Assembly: GCA_963699085.1 (NCBI GenBank)
Contig: CAVOTH010000004.1
Span: 1,426,001-1,490,000, forward strand
From: Bog-756 sp963699085
GTDB taxonomy: Bacteria > Actinomycetota > Acidimicrobiia > Acidimicrobiales > RAAP-2
Reading direction: 5' to 3'
DNA: 64,000 nt
In this document: piece after piece, positions 16,229-26,192 of the stretch
Layout of the letters: every line of letters begins with the position of its first letter
Position numbering within the stretch: the first letter of the stretch is position 1
The notes under the pieces: model-generated
Told to the model about the DNA's origin: nothing
The model's input: the letters and a program-made list of their open reading frames with translations, nothing else
Databases searched by the model: none
Position numbers and translations under genes: made by a program

Positions 16229-17590
16229 TCACCGTGTCGATCGGGTAACCGTCACTCCGGCCGCGGTCGCCGAATAGGTGACGGTCACCGTGCCGTCGAC
16301 ACCGGTGACCTCGACCGTGCCGGCCGGAGTCCCCGCTACCAGGGTGACCGGTGCGGCCAGGACGCTCAACACGCCGGGCAGCTCCTGGCCCAACGGTGTG
16401 GGCTGTCCCCCGCCGGGGTAGTCGGCGGGCGTCCACAGACCCTCGTCCCACGTGGTCGACTGTTCCGGGTCCCACTGCATGCCCACACTGGCGCCGCTGG
16501 ACGCCATCTCGAGCAGCGCGGCGATTCGTACGGCAGCCTGCTGGGCGAGCGTGTACTGGCCGGCCTCAGGAAAGACGTGGGACTCCATCCACACGATGGG
16601 GAGGGTGGTCTGGCTCTCCAGCCACTGATCGACGGCCGCATACTTCGCCGTCGAGGAAACCGGGTCGGTGGTCAAACCGACGTCGTTGGTGAACGACCGG
16701 CCGTCGACGGCGATGAAGTCGGCGCCGACCTTGTTCGACAACCAGTAGTCGATGTTGGCCAGCTGCCCTGCTTCGAGGTGGCCCCAGGATCCGGACGGGG
16801 CCGGTGCCCAGCCGGGGGCCGGTCCCGACAGCGATTGAACCGAGATGTACGGACCTCCGACCAATGCGGTGGATCGGACGGCCTTGATGGCCTCGTACGT
16901 GTCGTTGTACATCGTCGTGTAGGAGGCGATGTTCGTGACATTGGTAGTGGGGTTCCAGAAGCCCTTCAGTTCATTCCAGACGACGAAGTACTTGACCTGG
17001 GGGAACGCCTTGGCGACGGCGGCGCTCAGATTGGCGAAGTCCTGGTAGTGCTGCGGAAGAGGAGCGGTGTCGATCTGGGACCAGTTGGTGGTTCCCGGCT
17101 GTCCGCCTTTCATCCAGTCCGGGGCAGCACACAGGGTGATCACCGGCGTCGCCCCCGAGGCCTCCACGAACGACAGCTGGCGGGCGATGCCCGAGAAGTT
17201 GTACACACCCGGCGATAGCTCCGGATTGCCCTCGCCCCATCCCATGATGGGCACGTCCACGAAGCCACCCGGGATCGACTGGGCCACCCGGACCGCGCCC
17301 TGTTCCCACGGTGTGGCGAGCGAGATCGGGACCTGGCTGGCCAGGTCATACCCGTAGGCGAAGGTGCGACCCGCCGTCGTCGGACCTGTGGCGGTCAGAT
17401 CGACATGTGCCTCTGGGGCGGCGGCCACCGACGGGCCGGCGACGACTGACGGCGACCGGCTGGCGTCGAGTGCGGACCCACTGGACACCATCACGGTACG
17501 TCCTGGCGCCGAGGCAGCTCCCCTCTGGCCCACAGCGCCTTCGAAGAGGTACGCGAATGCTGCGGACAGCACCACGACACCGACGACCAA
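16229..17590 (-). CDS. Exported glycoside-hydrolase-like TIM-barrel protein (GH39/clan A type)
   Basis: The frame is open well upstream, but protein-like sequence starts with a hydrophobic anchor (LVVGVVVLSAAFAYLFEG). I use the TTG at 17590, and the start is unsettled. The mature part (~350 residues) has IPGGFVDVPIMGWGEGNPEL, SPGVYNFSGIARQL, and VKYFVVWNELKGFWN with the Asn-Glu acid/base pair of clan A hydrolases. Later, LPIVWMESHVFPEAG supplies the likely nucleophile Glu. A beta-rich tail (EVTGVDGTVTVTYSATA) follows. It is a clear paralogue of the protein at 20764-22092. It probably cleaves or remodels an extracellular polysaccharide. Confidence 0.75.
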   Translation of the reverse strand: MVVGVVVLSAAFAYLFEGAVGQRGAASAPGRTVMVSSGSALDASRSPSVVAGPSVAAAPEAHVDLTATGPTTAGRTFAYGYDLASQVPISLATPWEQGAVRVAQSIPGGFVDVPIMGWGEGNPELSPGVYNFSGIARQLSFVEASGATPVITLCAAPDWMKGGQPGTTNWSQIDTAPLPQHYQDFANLSAAVAKAFPQVKYFVVWNELKGFWNPTTNVTNIASYTTMYNDTYEAIKAVRSTALVGGPYISVQSLSGPAPGWAPAPSGSWGHLEAGQLANIDYWLSNKVGADFIAVDGRSFTNDVGLTTDPVSSTAKYAAVDQWLESQTTLPIVWMESHVFPEAGQYTLAQQAAVRIAALLEMASSGASVGMQWDPEQSTTWDEGLWTPADYPGGGQPTPLGQELPGVLSVLAAPVTLVAGTPAGTVEVTGVDGTVTVTYSATAAGVTVTRSTR

Positions 17591-17769
17591 TACTCGAACG
17601 GAACCGACCAGATGCGCACGACCGAGCGCTCGACTGAGCTCGCGATCTGCTTCTGGTTCTGTCCCTGCCCACGGACAAACCCCATGGCCAGAACATCGGC
17701 CCCGTCGAGGGCTACCTTTAACCGACCAGGAGCAGGTGATGGGGTGGAGGCGGTCCTGGTAATCGCCGG

Positions 17770-18528
17770 TCAGACGGTGACCGGAACGTCCATGGGAAGG
17801 TGCGCGACCAGTGGTGCCAGCAGCACACCGATGTCGCTCATCGAGACCAGCGGCGTATAGAACACGGCGTCCTGGTCGGCGAGCGACCGGATCACCACCG
17901 TCGTTCCGGTCGTGTGGTGGCGGCGCGGTGCCGTCTCGGTGAACGCCCAGCAGTCGCCGGCGTAGACCCGTATCGATGCGATGGCATCCCATGGGATCAC
18001 CAGTCGTGTCCGCCACCCGCGGAGTACCACGCCACGGGACCCGAAGTCGAGGACCTTGGACAACATCGACGGCTGGAGTCTGCCGGTCCCCCACCAACCG
18101 GCGCGGTAGCGCACTCCGGCCACCGAGCATCGTTTGGACCAGTCCAGACCGGCGAACACCCGGTCATCCAACCACCACGAACCGGCGGCCACCTCGGCGA
18201 CGATCTCACCGGCACGCTCCAGCGCCGCCAGCCGCTCATCGAGATCGCGTTGCACCTTGGCCGCTCGCGCATGGATCACGGCGGTGCCGGTGAATCCGTC
18301 GCCGGTCGGATCCTCGATGGTGACACGGCACCTGCGTCTGCCGGCGCTTTCGACACTGAGACGGGCGCTCATGAGGCTCCCCGAAATGCCGCGGCCACCG
18401 TCACGGAATAGCAGTTCCCATCGAGCCTCAGACAGCCGGAGCACGCAGTCGCGCTCGGACCGGGGGATCGGCAGTGCCGCTCTCAAGCCCTCGAGCCGGG
18501 AGACGATATAGGTGGTTTCATTGGTCAC
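17770..18528 (-). CDS. Uncharacterised protein with possible PH-like C-terminal part
   Basis: The GTG start at 18528 gives 252 residues. The N-terminal half is mixed helix and strand (RDGGRGISGSLMSARLSVES). The C-terminal half (LDFGSRGVVLRGWRTRLVIP, then TTVVIRSLADQDAVFYTPLV) alternates strands like bacterial PH or GRAM-type domains. No signal peptide or membrane segment is seen, so it is probably cytoplasmic. It lies upstream of the hydrolase-like gene, on the same strand. Family not recognised with confidence. Confidence 0.55.
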   Translation of the reverse strand: MTNETTYIVSRLEGLRAALPIPRSERDCVLRLSEARWELLFRDGGRGISGSLMSARLSVESAGRRRCRVTIEDPTGDGFTGTAVIHARAAKVQRDLDERLAALERAGEIVAEVAAGSWWLDDRVFAGLDWSKRCSVAGVRYRAGWWGTGRLQPSMLSKVLDFGSRGVVLRGWRTRLVIPWDAIASIRVYAGDCWAFTETAPRRHHTTGTTVVIRSLADQDAVFYTPLVSMSDIGVLLAPLVAHLPMDVPVTV

Positions 18529-18671
18529 GACGTCAACTGTCTACCCGGCACTCGATGGCGCCCATGATGCAGCCTGCCACGCGCGCTCGCAACTTCGTCA
18601 TCCTGACCGGACCGGAATACCAAGCGGCGCTGCGAGCACCACCGGCCCGGTGCGGGTACGGCCGCTGCCGA

Positions 18672-20421
18672 TCAGCCGATGCTGATACAGCTCGAACAGC
18701 TGTCGTTGACCGGTGGACTTCCCGGCTCGATCACCGAAACGTTGTACGTCCCGGGGGTCGACTTGCCCGTGGCGGTGACCGAGACGGTCAGTTCCGTGGG
18801 TGAGACCACCTTCACCGACTTCGTGTACACGTGGAACCCGGAGATGAAGACGGTGGGCTTTCCGCTGAAGCCGCTGCCGGTCAACGTCACCTTGGTGGTG
18901 GTACCGGCCGAGATGGTGGACGGGTCGACCACGCTGATTGTCGAACCGGGAGAGGTGATCTGGTAGGCGGTCAGGCCGATCGCCGGCCCGCCGCCGATGA
19001 TCAGGCTGTTATTGGCGAATACCGCCTGGCCGAACAGATTGTCTTCCGGGGTCACGATCTGGGTGATTACCGCACCTGTGGCGGCATTGATCAGGTACAC
19101 GCCTGGCTTGCCACCTTTGACGACCTGCCAGGTCTGGGCTGCGACCACTCCCCCGCCGTCCTCGGTCGGGCTGCCCACGATCGTCCCGTTCAGATGGGTG
19201 TCCCAGATCACCGCCCCCGTATCGGGATTGAGGGCTACCACTGAGCCGGAGAAGGCAGGCTCGCTCGAACTGGAGGGCGCACCCCCGCCTTCGATCAGAT
19301 CGGTTCCGTTCCAGATCGCCGCGCTATCGCACTCTTCGGAGCTACCGGGATAGGGGACCGTGATCCGCTGCTGCCAAACCGGCCCGGCTGCGAGGTCATC
19401 CTGGCGGAAGGCGTAGTAGATCCCGTTTTTGTTGCAGTCCCCCACCATCGGCGTGGACACCCCGTTCAGGGTGGCGGTGAACATGGTGGGAGAGGCGCCG
19501 AAGTCGCCGTCGCCTATCTGCTGACTCTTCGGCACCTGCCAGGCGCTCTCGAGCGCCAGGGTGTTCGGGTTGAGATCCACGATGGATTCGTCATTGGGGG
19601 GTTGGCTGCCGTGGTAGGGCTTTCCGTTGGCCGTGCCTACGATGATCGTGCCGTTGCTGGCAAGGCCTGCGCTGCCCCAAACGCTGGCGCCGTAGTCGCC
19701 GGCGGGGAGCGACTGCCAAGTGGCGACGGTCGCTCCGGTTGACTGGTTGACGGCCGTGACGCCGGCATTGTCGATGAATGCCCGGGCGTCATCGGAGACC
19801 CCGATATACACCGTGTCGTTGGTCACCAGTGGGGAGCCGAAGGCATAGTAGGCACAGTTCGGACCGGGGACATCGATCTGATTCCTCCACACGATCGCTC
19901 CCGTTGCCGCATCCAGCGCGTAGAGGTAGCCGTCGGGGGCGTCCACATAGACGGTGAGCTTGCCTGTCGACGGGTCAGCGGCCACCGTGGCGGTAGAGGT
20001 GAAGCCCTGGTACACGCAGGCGGTACCCATGAACTGGGACCAGATCACCTTCTTGGTCTTTTCGGAGAAGGCGTAGAACTGCCCCGTCCTTGGAGCCTAC
20101 GTAGATCACGCCATCATCCACCGTCGGACTGGCGTTGATCGCACTACTAGCGACCACCGTCGACGGCGGCAGAATCCAGCGCCAAATCGGGTTCAGGTCC
20201 GAGATGTTGGTGGGCGTGATGGATGTCGCGGCGGCGTTGTACGAGCTGTGGGCCGGCCCGTCCAAAAAGGACGTCCAGTCGGAGCTCGACGGGCTGGATT
20301 GCCCCAGCGCAGCGGCGCCGTCGGACCCGACAATGCCCACGAGAGCGACACCGGTGAGCAAGAGTGTCATGCAACCGCCGATGACCGCACGGTGCCGCCA
20401 GCGAATGCCTGCGGATTCCAA
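18672..20421 (-). CDS. Exported PQQ-type beta-propeller protein, one frameshift
   Basis: The TTG start at 20421 gives a basic n-region and membrane segment (MTLLLTGVALVGIVGSDG). The propeller follows: WTSFLDGPAHSSYN, ASPTVDDGVIYVGSKDG, then in another frame QFYAFSEKTKKVIWSQF, YLYALDAATGAIVWRNQI, and VVALNPDTGAVIWDTHL. These are the repeated blades of PQQ-dehydrogenase-like proteins. The C-terminal ~90 residues resemble an IPT/TIG Ig-like domain. One extra base in a CCCC run (20082-20085) splits the gene; otherwise it is about 582 aa. Enzymatic PQQ use is not shown, and it may only be a structural propeller. Confidence 0.78.
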
Positions 20422-20763
20422 CCTTGCAGACCCAAGTCCGCGCCTGACTACTTAGCATCAGAAGCTCCCTCGTATCGCCCGTTGCCCCAGCACTGAATGC
20501 CCTGAATACGGCATCAACAGACCACAACTCTACGGTGGCGGCGAAGTAACAGTCAACGGATCGACCGGAGTCCAGGTCCTTTCCGGCCGATTCACACTGT
20601 CCGTGATAGTCAGCCTCACATGTGACCACACCCAGTAACGATGGCGACCACTGTTTGGCTGTTTGGGGCGCGGCCCTTCCGGGAACGATGTGTGGGACGA
20701 TCACTTCGCTCGCACGCCGCAATGTAGCGGGCCATCGATGGGGCCAGAGATGACGGAGATCCA
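20422..20763. other. Divergent intergenic region, no gene seen
   Basis: About 340 bp between the propeller gene (minus) and a hydrolase-like gene (plus). I see no gene. The right part carries GGAG 5 nt ahead of the ATG at 20764. It should hold both promoters, but I cannot pick out convincing -35/-10 pairs. Confidence 0.5.
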
Positions 20764-22092
20764 ATGACATCTGGTCCGCGAAGTGCACGTCGTGCACGCC
20801 CCGTGCGTGCCGTCGTGGTCGTGGTCGTCGTGTTGATCGTCGGCTCGCTGGTCTGGGTCACCGTAGATCACCACCATCACAAACACTCGCGATCGGCGAC
20901 ATCGCCGCCTACGACCTCCAGCCCGGGATCGACCGCTGTCGCCCCCGCTCCGGCGGGCGGCTTGGACCGTCTCGACCTGGGGGCGACGCTGACCCAGACG
21001 ACCACGTTGGATGCAACACTTCCGGCCGCACTCCTCAACAATGCGGTCAGCTACATCAACGTGTCCTTGGGGGACGATGGCACGGTGGACCCGGAGCCCC
21101 AGCCCGGGGTGTACGACTGGAGCTCACTCGACGCACGCATGCGCCAGCTGGCGCCGTTGAACACCGCGGTCGTGCTGCGGGCCTTCGACGCCCCGCCATG
21201 GATGACAGCTACCGGTGTGGCCAAGACCGCCCCACTCCCGCAGTACTACCAGGCGTTCGCCAATCTCGTCCTCGCCGCCCTCCAGCGGTACCCGCAGATC
21301 CACTATGTCGTGGTCTGGAACGAGCTCAAGGGATTCCGTGAGAGTTCCAATAATTGGAATGCTCAGGCCTACACCACCTTCTACAACACCGTCTACACCA
21401 CTGTGAAGGCTCACCTGCCGAACGTCCTGGTCGGGGGTCCCTACGTCCCCTTCCCTCCGGCGACCGGCAACGCGACCCCCTCGTCGATCACCGGACCCTG
21501 GGGCGCGGTCAGCCAGAGCAGTCTCGACGCCATCACCTACTGGCTGCAGCATCGGGTCGGAGCCGATTTCCTCGCCGTGGACGGGCGTACCGCGCTACCT
21601 CCAACCACCCCGGCGCAGCCCTTCGCGTCGACGGAGATGTTCTCGGCGATCGACTCCTGGCTCCGTCAGCAGACCACCCTCCCGATCTGGTGGATGGAGT
21701 GGTACGCGCGGTCACCCAAGATCGGCGCTCCTGCATGGAATGCAGCATCCGCCTACGCCCTGATGCAGCTGGCCGCTTCCGGAGCCAGCAACGCCCTTCT
21801 GTGGGACCCGGAGTTCGTCTCGTCCATCCAGTCCACGGCGACTCCGGGGATCTGGGTAAGCGGAACCGATGCCGACACGGCCCTCACACCCGAGTTCGAG
21901 GTCCTCAAGTCCGGGTTGTTCGGGACCACGGTGACCCTGTCGTCGCCCGGGCACGGCGTCGAGCTCTTGACCAACGGATCCAGTTACGTCGCCGTGAACA
22001 CGCAGAACCAGGATGAAACGGTCCCGGTGCTGGGTACCCCGACCCACCTCTCGCCATACGCCATCGTGACCAGCCAGCCCAAGGGCAGGTGA
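20764..22092 (+). CDS. Exported glycoside-hydrolase-like TIM-barrel protein (GH39/clan A type)
   Basis: The 442-residue protein has a basic n-region, one membrane segment (VVVVVVVLIVGSLVWVTV), a His- and Ser/Thr-rich linker and a TIM barrel. Key motifs are PQPGVYDWSSLDARMRQL, IHYVVVWNELKGFRE (acid/base Glu) and LPIWWMEWYARSP (probable nucleophile Glu). A beta-rich tail follows. Many segments are shared with the protein at 16229-17590 (VVWNELKGF, VGADFxAVDGR, TTLPIxWME), so the two arose by duplication. It is convergent with the phosphoesterase, with one base between the stops. The substrate is unknown; an extracellular glycan fits. Confidence 0.78.
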   Translation: MTSGPRSARRARPVRAVVVVVVVLIVGSLVWVTVDHHHHKHSRSATSPPTTSSPGSTAVAPAPAGGLDRLDLGATLTQTTTLDATLPAALLNNAVSYINVSLGDDGTVDPEPQPGVYDWSSLDARMRQLAPLNTAVVLRAFDAPPWMTATGVAKTAPLPQYYQAFANLVLAALQRYPQIHYVVVWNELKGFRESSNNWNAQAYTTFYNTVYTTVKAHLPNVLVGGPYVPFPPATGNATPSSITGPWGAVSQSSLDAITYWLQHRVGADFLAVDGRTALPPTTPAQPFASTEMFSAIDSWLRQQTTLPIWWMEWYARSPKIGAPAWNAASAYALMQLAASGASNALLWDPEFVSSIQSTATPGIWVSGTDADTALTPEFEVLKSGLFGTTVTLSSPGHGVELLTNGSSYVAVNTQNQDETVPVLGTPTHLSPYAIVTSQPKGR

Positions 22093-22093
22093 G

Positions 22094-24202
22094 TCAGGTC
22101 ACGTCGGGCCCGTTCGTCACAGCCGGCCCGATCGGCAGGGCATTGCTGGTCTGGCCGTCGTTGAAGACGAAGTAGTGCTTGTGCTTCCCTGCGCTCAGCA
22201 CAAGTTCGACACCGTAGGTCGCCCCGGTCATCGGTGAGCCGGTCAGCAGTGTCAACGGGTGGGGGACGTTGTCGACATAGACAAGTGCGGATTCCGCTTC
22301 GAGGCCCGCACTGTGGATGTAGAGGACGGAAAAGGCAAAGGTCGTCGACGTCGTGCCGGTCGATGGCGCCACGGTCCCCTGACCCAGGCTGAAGGGCAGG
22401 AAGACGGGCGTGAGCCCCTGCTCGTAGACCCCGGTCACCGTACCGTCCGAAATTACGTACTTGTAGTAGTGCTGCCCCTCGGTCAGGTCCGACGTGACGT
22501 AGTGGTATTCGTGGTCGGCTCCAGCCTTCTTCGCTCTGATCAAGGGGAAGGCCTGACCATCGATCTGGACCTCTGCGGTCTTGAGTGCTGTGCCCGTCGA
22601 CGACGAGTGGCGCACACCGAATCGCTGCGGTACGCCGAGTAGTGGATCGGTGAACCTGGCGAGATCGGTGATCTCGAACGGCATCACCTCCATCCCGTAG
22701 TCCACCCCGTTGAATGGAAGTGCTTCGGTGGAGGATCCGCGTCGGAAGAGGAACGAGAACTGATGCGACCCCACCGGCAGTGTGGTCGCATAGTTGTAAA
22801 CAGTGCCCACTGGTGGCTGTGTGCTCTGTCCGACCGGTGTCATCGGATAGGACGTTCCGTCCACCAACACCGTCGCCAGGTCCGGTGACGTCCCACCCGT
22901 GTACACGACATAGAAATTGAACAACGTCTCCGGGCCACCGATGGTCGGCACGATGGCGCACTTCCCGATGGCTTCGTCGTGGAATGGAACCCCCAGCAGT
23001 TCTGGCACGCTGATGGTGTCCTGGAGGTACGGCTCCTGCGGCATCTGCGAGAAGTCGAAAAAGTCGGTCAGATCACTCGTCGACTCGAGCGCATCGCGCT
23101 GCCCCAGGCTCGGAAGGCCCCAGTTGACCTCCACGAACTTGGCCAGTGAGCTGAACTCACCTTGGACGTGGGAGACGTAGCCAGGCTTGGCGTAGGGAGA
23201 GATGACCAGCAACGGGACGCGGAATCCAAGTCCGTAGACGTCGACCACCGGTGGGACCACGTGATCGTAGAAGCCGCCCCAATCATCCCAGGTCACGAAG
23301 ATGGCGGTGCTGGCCCAGTAGGGGCTCTCCATAACAGCGTTGGTCAGGGTGGCCAGGTAGTTCTGGGCCGGTCCCACAGGACAGGCAGGGTGGTCGCTGT
23401 AGGGACTGGTCGGACATACCCACGACACGGAGGCGAGGTCGCCGTCGGTCACGTCCGACACGATTCGGCTGGTGTCGGTGACGATGTTCGGCGATCCGGC
23501 CGTGGCTTCGATGAAATTGGGTGCCATCCAGACCGCCGCCTCGTCGTAGAACCGCCAGGTGATACCGGCTGCGTCCAATTCCTGGAAGATCGCGTTACAG
23601 GTGATCCCGGGGAATTGGTAGTACTCGACCCCATCGGGCGACATGGAGAGGACGAGGTGATTGGGCGTATCACCCACAAAGCCTTCGGTCGGTGAGGTGT
23701 CGAAGATCCCGCCGCTCTGGCCGGCAACCATGTAGAGGTGGTTCGGGGTGCTGCTGGTCGACGCCGAGGTGAAGAAGTTGTCGCTGAGCCCGAACTGTCC
23801 GGCGTAGTTCCACAGGATGGGAAGATCGCTCTGACCATAGGACACCACCCCCGCCTGATCGAAGCCATCGAGTGCCCCGTCGCGGAACGACGCCAGATAG
23901 TGGCAGTGCGAGTGATTGATATCGGACCAGATCGGGTCGGGCGCCGGCGGTGATACGACGCCATTGGCCCCGGGGTACGCACCGAAGAAGTTGTCAAAGG
24001 TGTGATTCTCGAACATCACGACGATCACGTTGGTGATCGGTGTGGTCGTGGTAGGCGGCGTGGAACTCTTGGCCTGCGGGGCTGTCGCCGAGGCATCGGA
24101 GGGCGACAGCGGCACGGCGGCTGCGGCCAGAAGTCCCGAGCCCAGCAACTTCATCGCCGTGCGCCTCGTCACCGGCGACCCCATCGTTCGATCCTTGGTC
24201 AT
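22094..24202 (-). CDS. Tat-exported phosphoesterase (phospholipase C / acid phosphatase type)
   Basis: The 702-residue protein opens with a twin-arginine signal (VTRRTAMKLLGSGLLAAAA). A Thr/Pro linker leads to the PF04185-type domain: NVIVVMFENHTFDNFFGAYP, then FTSASTSSTPNHLYMVAG, VTWDDWGGFYDHVVPPV and VPLLVISPYAKPGYVSH. The conserved Glu-Asn, Asp-Asp and His residues fit the metal site of this family. The last ~270 residues form repeated beta-sandwich units (YKYVISDGTVTG..., HYFVFNDGQTSNALPIGPAV). A 701-aa paralogue lies at 27940-30045. It is predicted to hydrolyse phosphodiesters or phosphomonoesters outside the cell. Confidence 0.85.
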   Translation of the reverse strand: MTKDRTMGSPVTRRTAMKLLGSGLLAAAAVPLSPSDASATAPQAKSSTPPTTTTPITNVIVVMFENHTFDNFFGAYPGANGVVSPPAPDPIWSDINHSHCHYLASFRDGALDGFDQAGVVSYGQSDLPILWNYAGQFGLSDNFFTSASTSSTPNHLYMVAGQSGGIFDTSPTEGFVGDTPNHLVLSMSPDGVEYYQFPGITCNAIFQELDAAGITWRFYDEAAVWMAPNFIEATAGSPNIVTDTSRIVSDVTDGDLASVSWVCPTSPYSDHPACPVGPAQNYLATLTNAVMESPYWASTAIFVTWDDWGGFYDHVVPPVVDVYGLGFRVPLLVISPYAKPGYVSHVQGEFSSLAKFVEVNWGLPSLGQRDALESTSDLTDFFDFSQMPQEPYLQDTISVPELLGVPFHDEAIGKCAIVPTIGGPETLFNFYVVYTGGTSPDLATVLVDGTSYPMTPVGQSTQPPVGTVYNYATTLPVGSHQFSFLFRRGSSTEALPFNGVDYGMEVMPFEITDLARFTDPLLGVPQRFGVRHSSSTGTALKTAEVQIDGQAFPLIRAKKAGADHEYHYVTSDLTEGQHYYKYVISDGTVTGVYEQGLTPVFLPFSLGQGTVAPSTGTTSTTFAFSVLYIHSAGLEAESALVYVDNVPHPLTLLTGSPMTGATYGVELVLSAGKHKHYFVFNDGQTSNALPIGPAVTNGPDVT

Positions 24203-24236
24203 CGACCTACTCCATCCATTCCGACTGGTGTGCCGG

Positions 24237-25893
24237 CTAGGGGACTGGTGTGCCGGCCGTCACCCGCAATTCCGACAGGTCGAGGGCGGAAGCCGGAACC
24301 ATCTGAGTCCGGTAGCTGGCCGTGTCGGCCGGAAGTGAGACGCTCAGCTCCACGTCGTTCGAGTCATCGAGAACGACGAATCCGGGAAGCGGGGCTCCTT
24401 TTCCCCAAATTGACCACGGTGACGTCCGGCCCCTCATAGGCCGCGCCGACTTGGTCGTACGGTTCGAGATTCTGGTCGTACCGCCTTGTACTCCCCATGG
24501 CGTTCGACGTCACGCCGGACGGCGTGGGGTACATCCAGTCCATCGTGGCGGTGTCGTCCGTCGTGTTGACCGTGTACTCGACGGCTCGGGCCGCACCGGC
24601 GTCGTCGGTGTGATCGTCGAATAACGAGATGTCCCCGTCGGGCTGGAAGCGGGCATCGTGTTGACCGATGATGGTTGACTCCGGATCACCCACGATGCTG
24701 AGGACCGGCTCGTTATCCAGAGGTGCCACGTTCGTGCCCCCCAGTTTCCAGAGGATGTTCCCGGTTGCCTTGTCGATCAACACCACGCCGATGTGCCGCA
24801 TAGACACCAGCACATGGTCAGGGTTCTCCGGATCCACATCGATCGAATTCCCGTGGTAGACGTCGATTGCCGTCACGCCGTGGACGTACCGCTTTCCAGC
24901 CAACTGGTTGGTCTCATCCGGACTCACGTGATCGCTGGCCCGCCACTCCCAGAGGAGCTTCCCGGTGGGGCTGAGTTCCTGCACGACATTGTCGATGATG
25001 TCGTGCACGGTGGGGAACCCGATGCTCGACAGGTCGTACCCGCCCCTAATCGGAATCGAAAAGACCCATCGGTCTCCGTTCCCGTCGACGAACAGCTCAT
25101 GGCCGTTGGCCGGGCTGACCGGTGGGACCAACTGCTTCACAGTGCCGGCGTCGAGGTTGTCCAACGAGTAGATGCCGTCGTCGGCCCAGGCGATCGTGTG
25201 TGTCCTCGGGAGAAGTTCGGTGTCCTGGCTCGATCCCGGGGTATCGATCTTGTACCAGACCGGTGTCCCATAGCTGTTGAGGATGATCGGATAGCCCGGC
25301 GAGGATGCAGTCTGGAACGCTTCCGTGACGAAATAGCTGCCCGGGACGTCACCTGCTCCGCCTATCGTCAGCTGGGGAAACGTCGGTGGGAGGCAGCGGA
25401 TCCAGTAATGGGTTCCACCGGGGGCAATCACCACGACGGCCTGATTCGGCACCACCGGCACCGGCACGGTCACCGTCGATCCCGACTGGCCCGTGACCGA
25501 GATCGTGCCCACCGACGTGATGGTCAGCGAGATGTCGTTCGTGCCCGCTCCGCAGTACCAGACATAGTCGGTGTCACTCACAGTGAATGCCGGGGTCAAC
25601 GGAACCGAGGAGGTCATATCCGAAATTGCTGAACCCTCGACCTTCAACTTCACGGATCCGCTGGACCCACCGATCGACGGTTCGGACGCCACGTGCGGGT
25701 GCGAGCCATCTGCCGACGCGGACGGGACGCCCTCGAGAGCCCCGACACTCGTCGCCGCCACGAGCAGCAGAGCAAAAAGCGAAATGCGCCGAATGGCGTG
25801 ATCGCCCCGGACAGCCGATCGGACAGCCGATCGGACCGCCGATCGGACCGCCGCCGCAGGATTCCGCCCCATGGATGCCACCTCATTCTGCAT
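24237..25893 (-). CDS. Exported arylsulfotransferase-like (ASST) protein, one frameshift
   Basis: After an N-terminal repeat (AVRSAVRSAVRSAVRG) comes a signal segment (ISLFALLLVAATSVGALEG). The body has the ASST pattern: YGTPVWYKIDTPGSSQDTEL, LLWEWRASDHVSPDE, VYHGNSIDVDPENPDHVLVS, MRHIGVVLIDKATGNILWKL and GQHDARFQPDGDISLFDDH, with the His and Arg residues used by PAPS-independent sulfotransferases. The last ~50 residues (WGKGAPLPGFVVLDDSNDVE onward) are in another frame because of one extra base in AAA at 24407-24409. The full length is ~551 aa. It is a paralogue of the divergent gene at 26193. Confidence 0.82.
25809..25856 (-). repeat. Four 12-bp tandem units in the ASST N-terminus
   Basis: The unit GGACAGCCGATC (plus strand) occurs twice exactly, then as GGACCGCCGATC and GGACCGCCGCCG. 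It encodes the Ala-Val-Arg-Ser repeats ahead of the signal peptide, so changes in copy number would keep the frame. Confidence 0.85.
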
Positions 25894-26192
25894 TCTGCCG
25901 CGACCTCTATCGAGCGGCGATCAACGCTTCGCAAATGAACCGAGGGCACCCGACTGCCAATGCCCCCCACTCACCTGGGAAGCTTGACAGAAGGTGGTCG
26001 CGGGAACAAGTTCGAGCCGGCGCCGCGTCCGACCGAATGCCTTTGATGGTCGCAGACCCGTCTTCCGGGGACGTCAGTCGACGGTCGCCGAGGGAGACGA
26101 CACGTCACCGTGCGCATCACTCCCATATCCGATAGCTTGGCGCAAGGTGGCGTGTGGCAGTCTTCAATGAACCGCCAGGGGCGAGGTAAAAA

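Noticed and set aside
17591..18130. Upstream extension of the hydrolase-like protein
   Set aside because: The frame is open but lies antisense to no feature of its own, overlaps the 17770-18528 gene on the same strand, and looks like non-coding composition.
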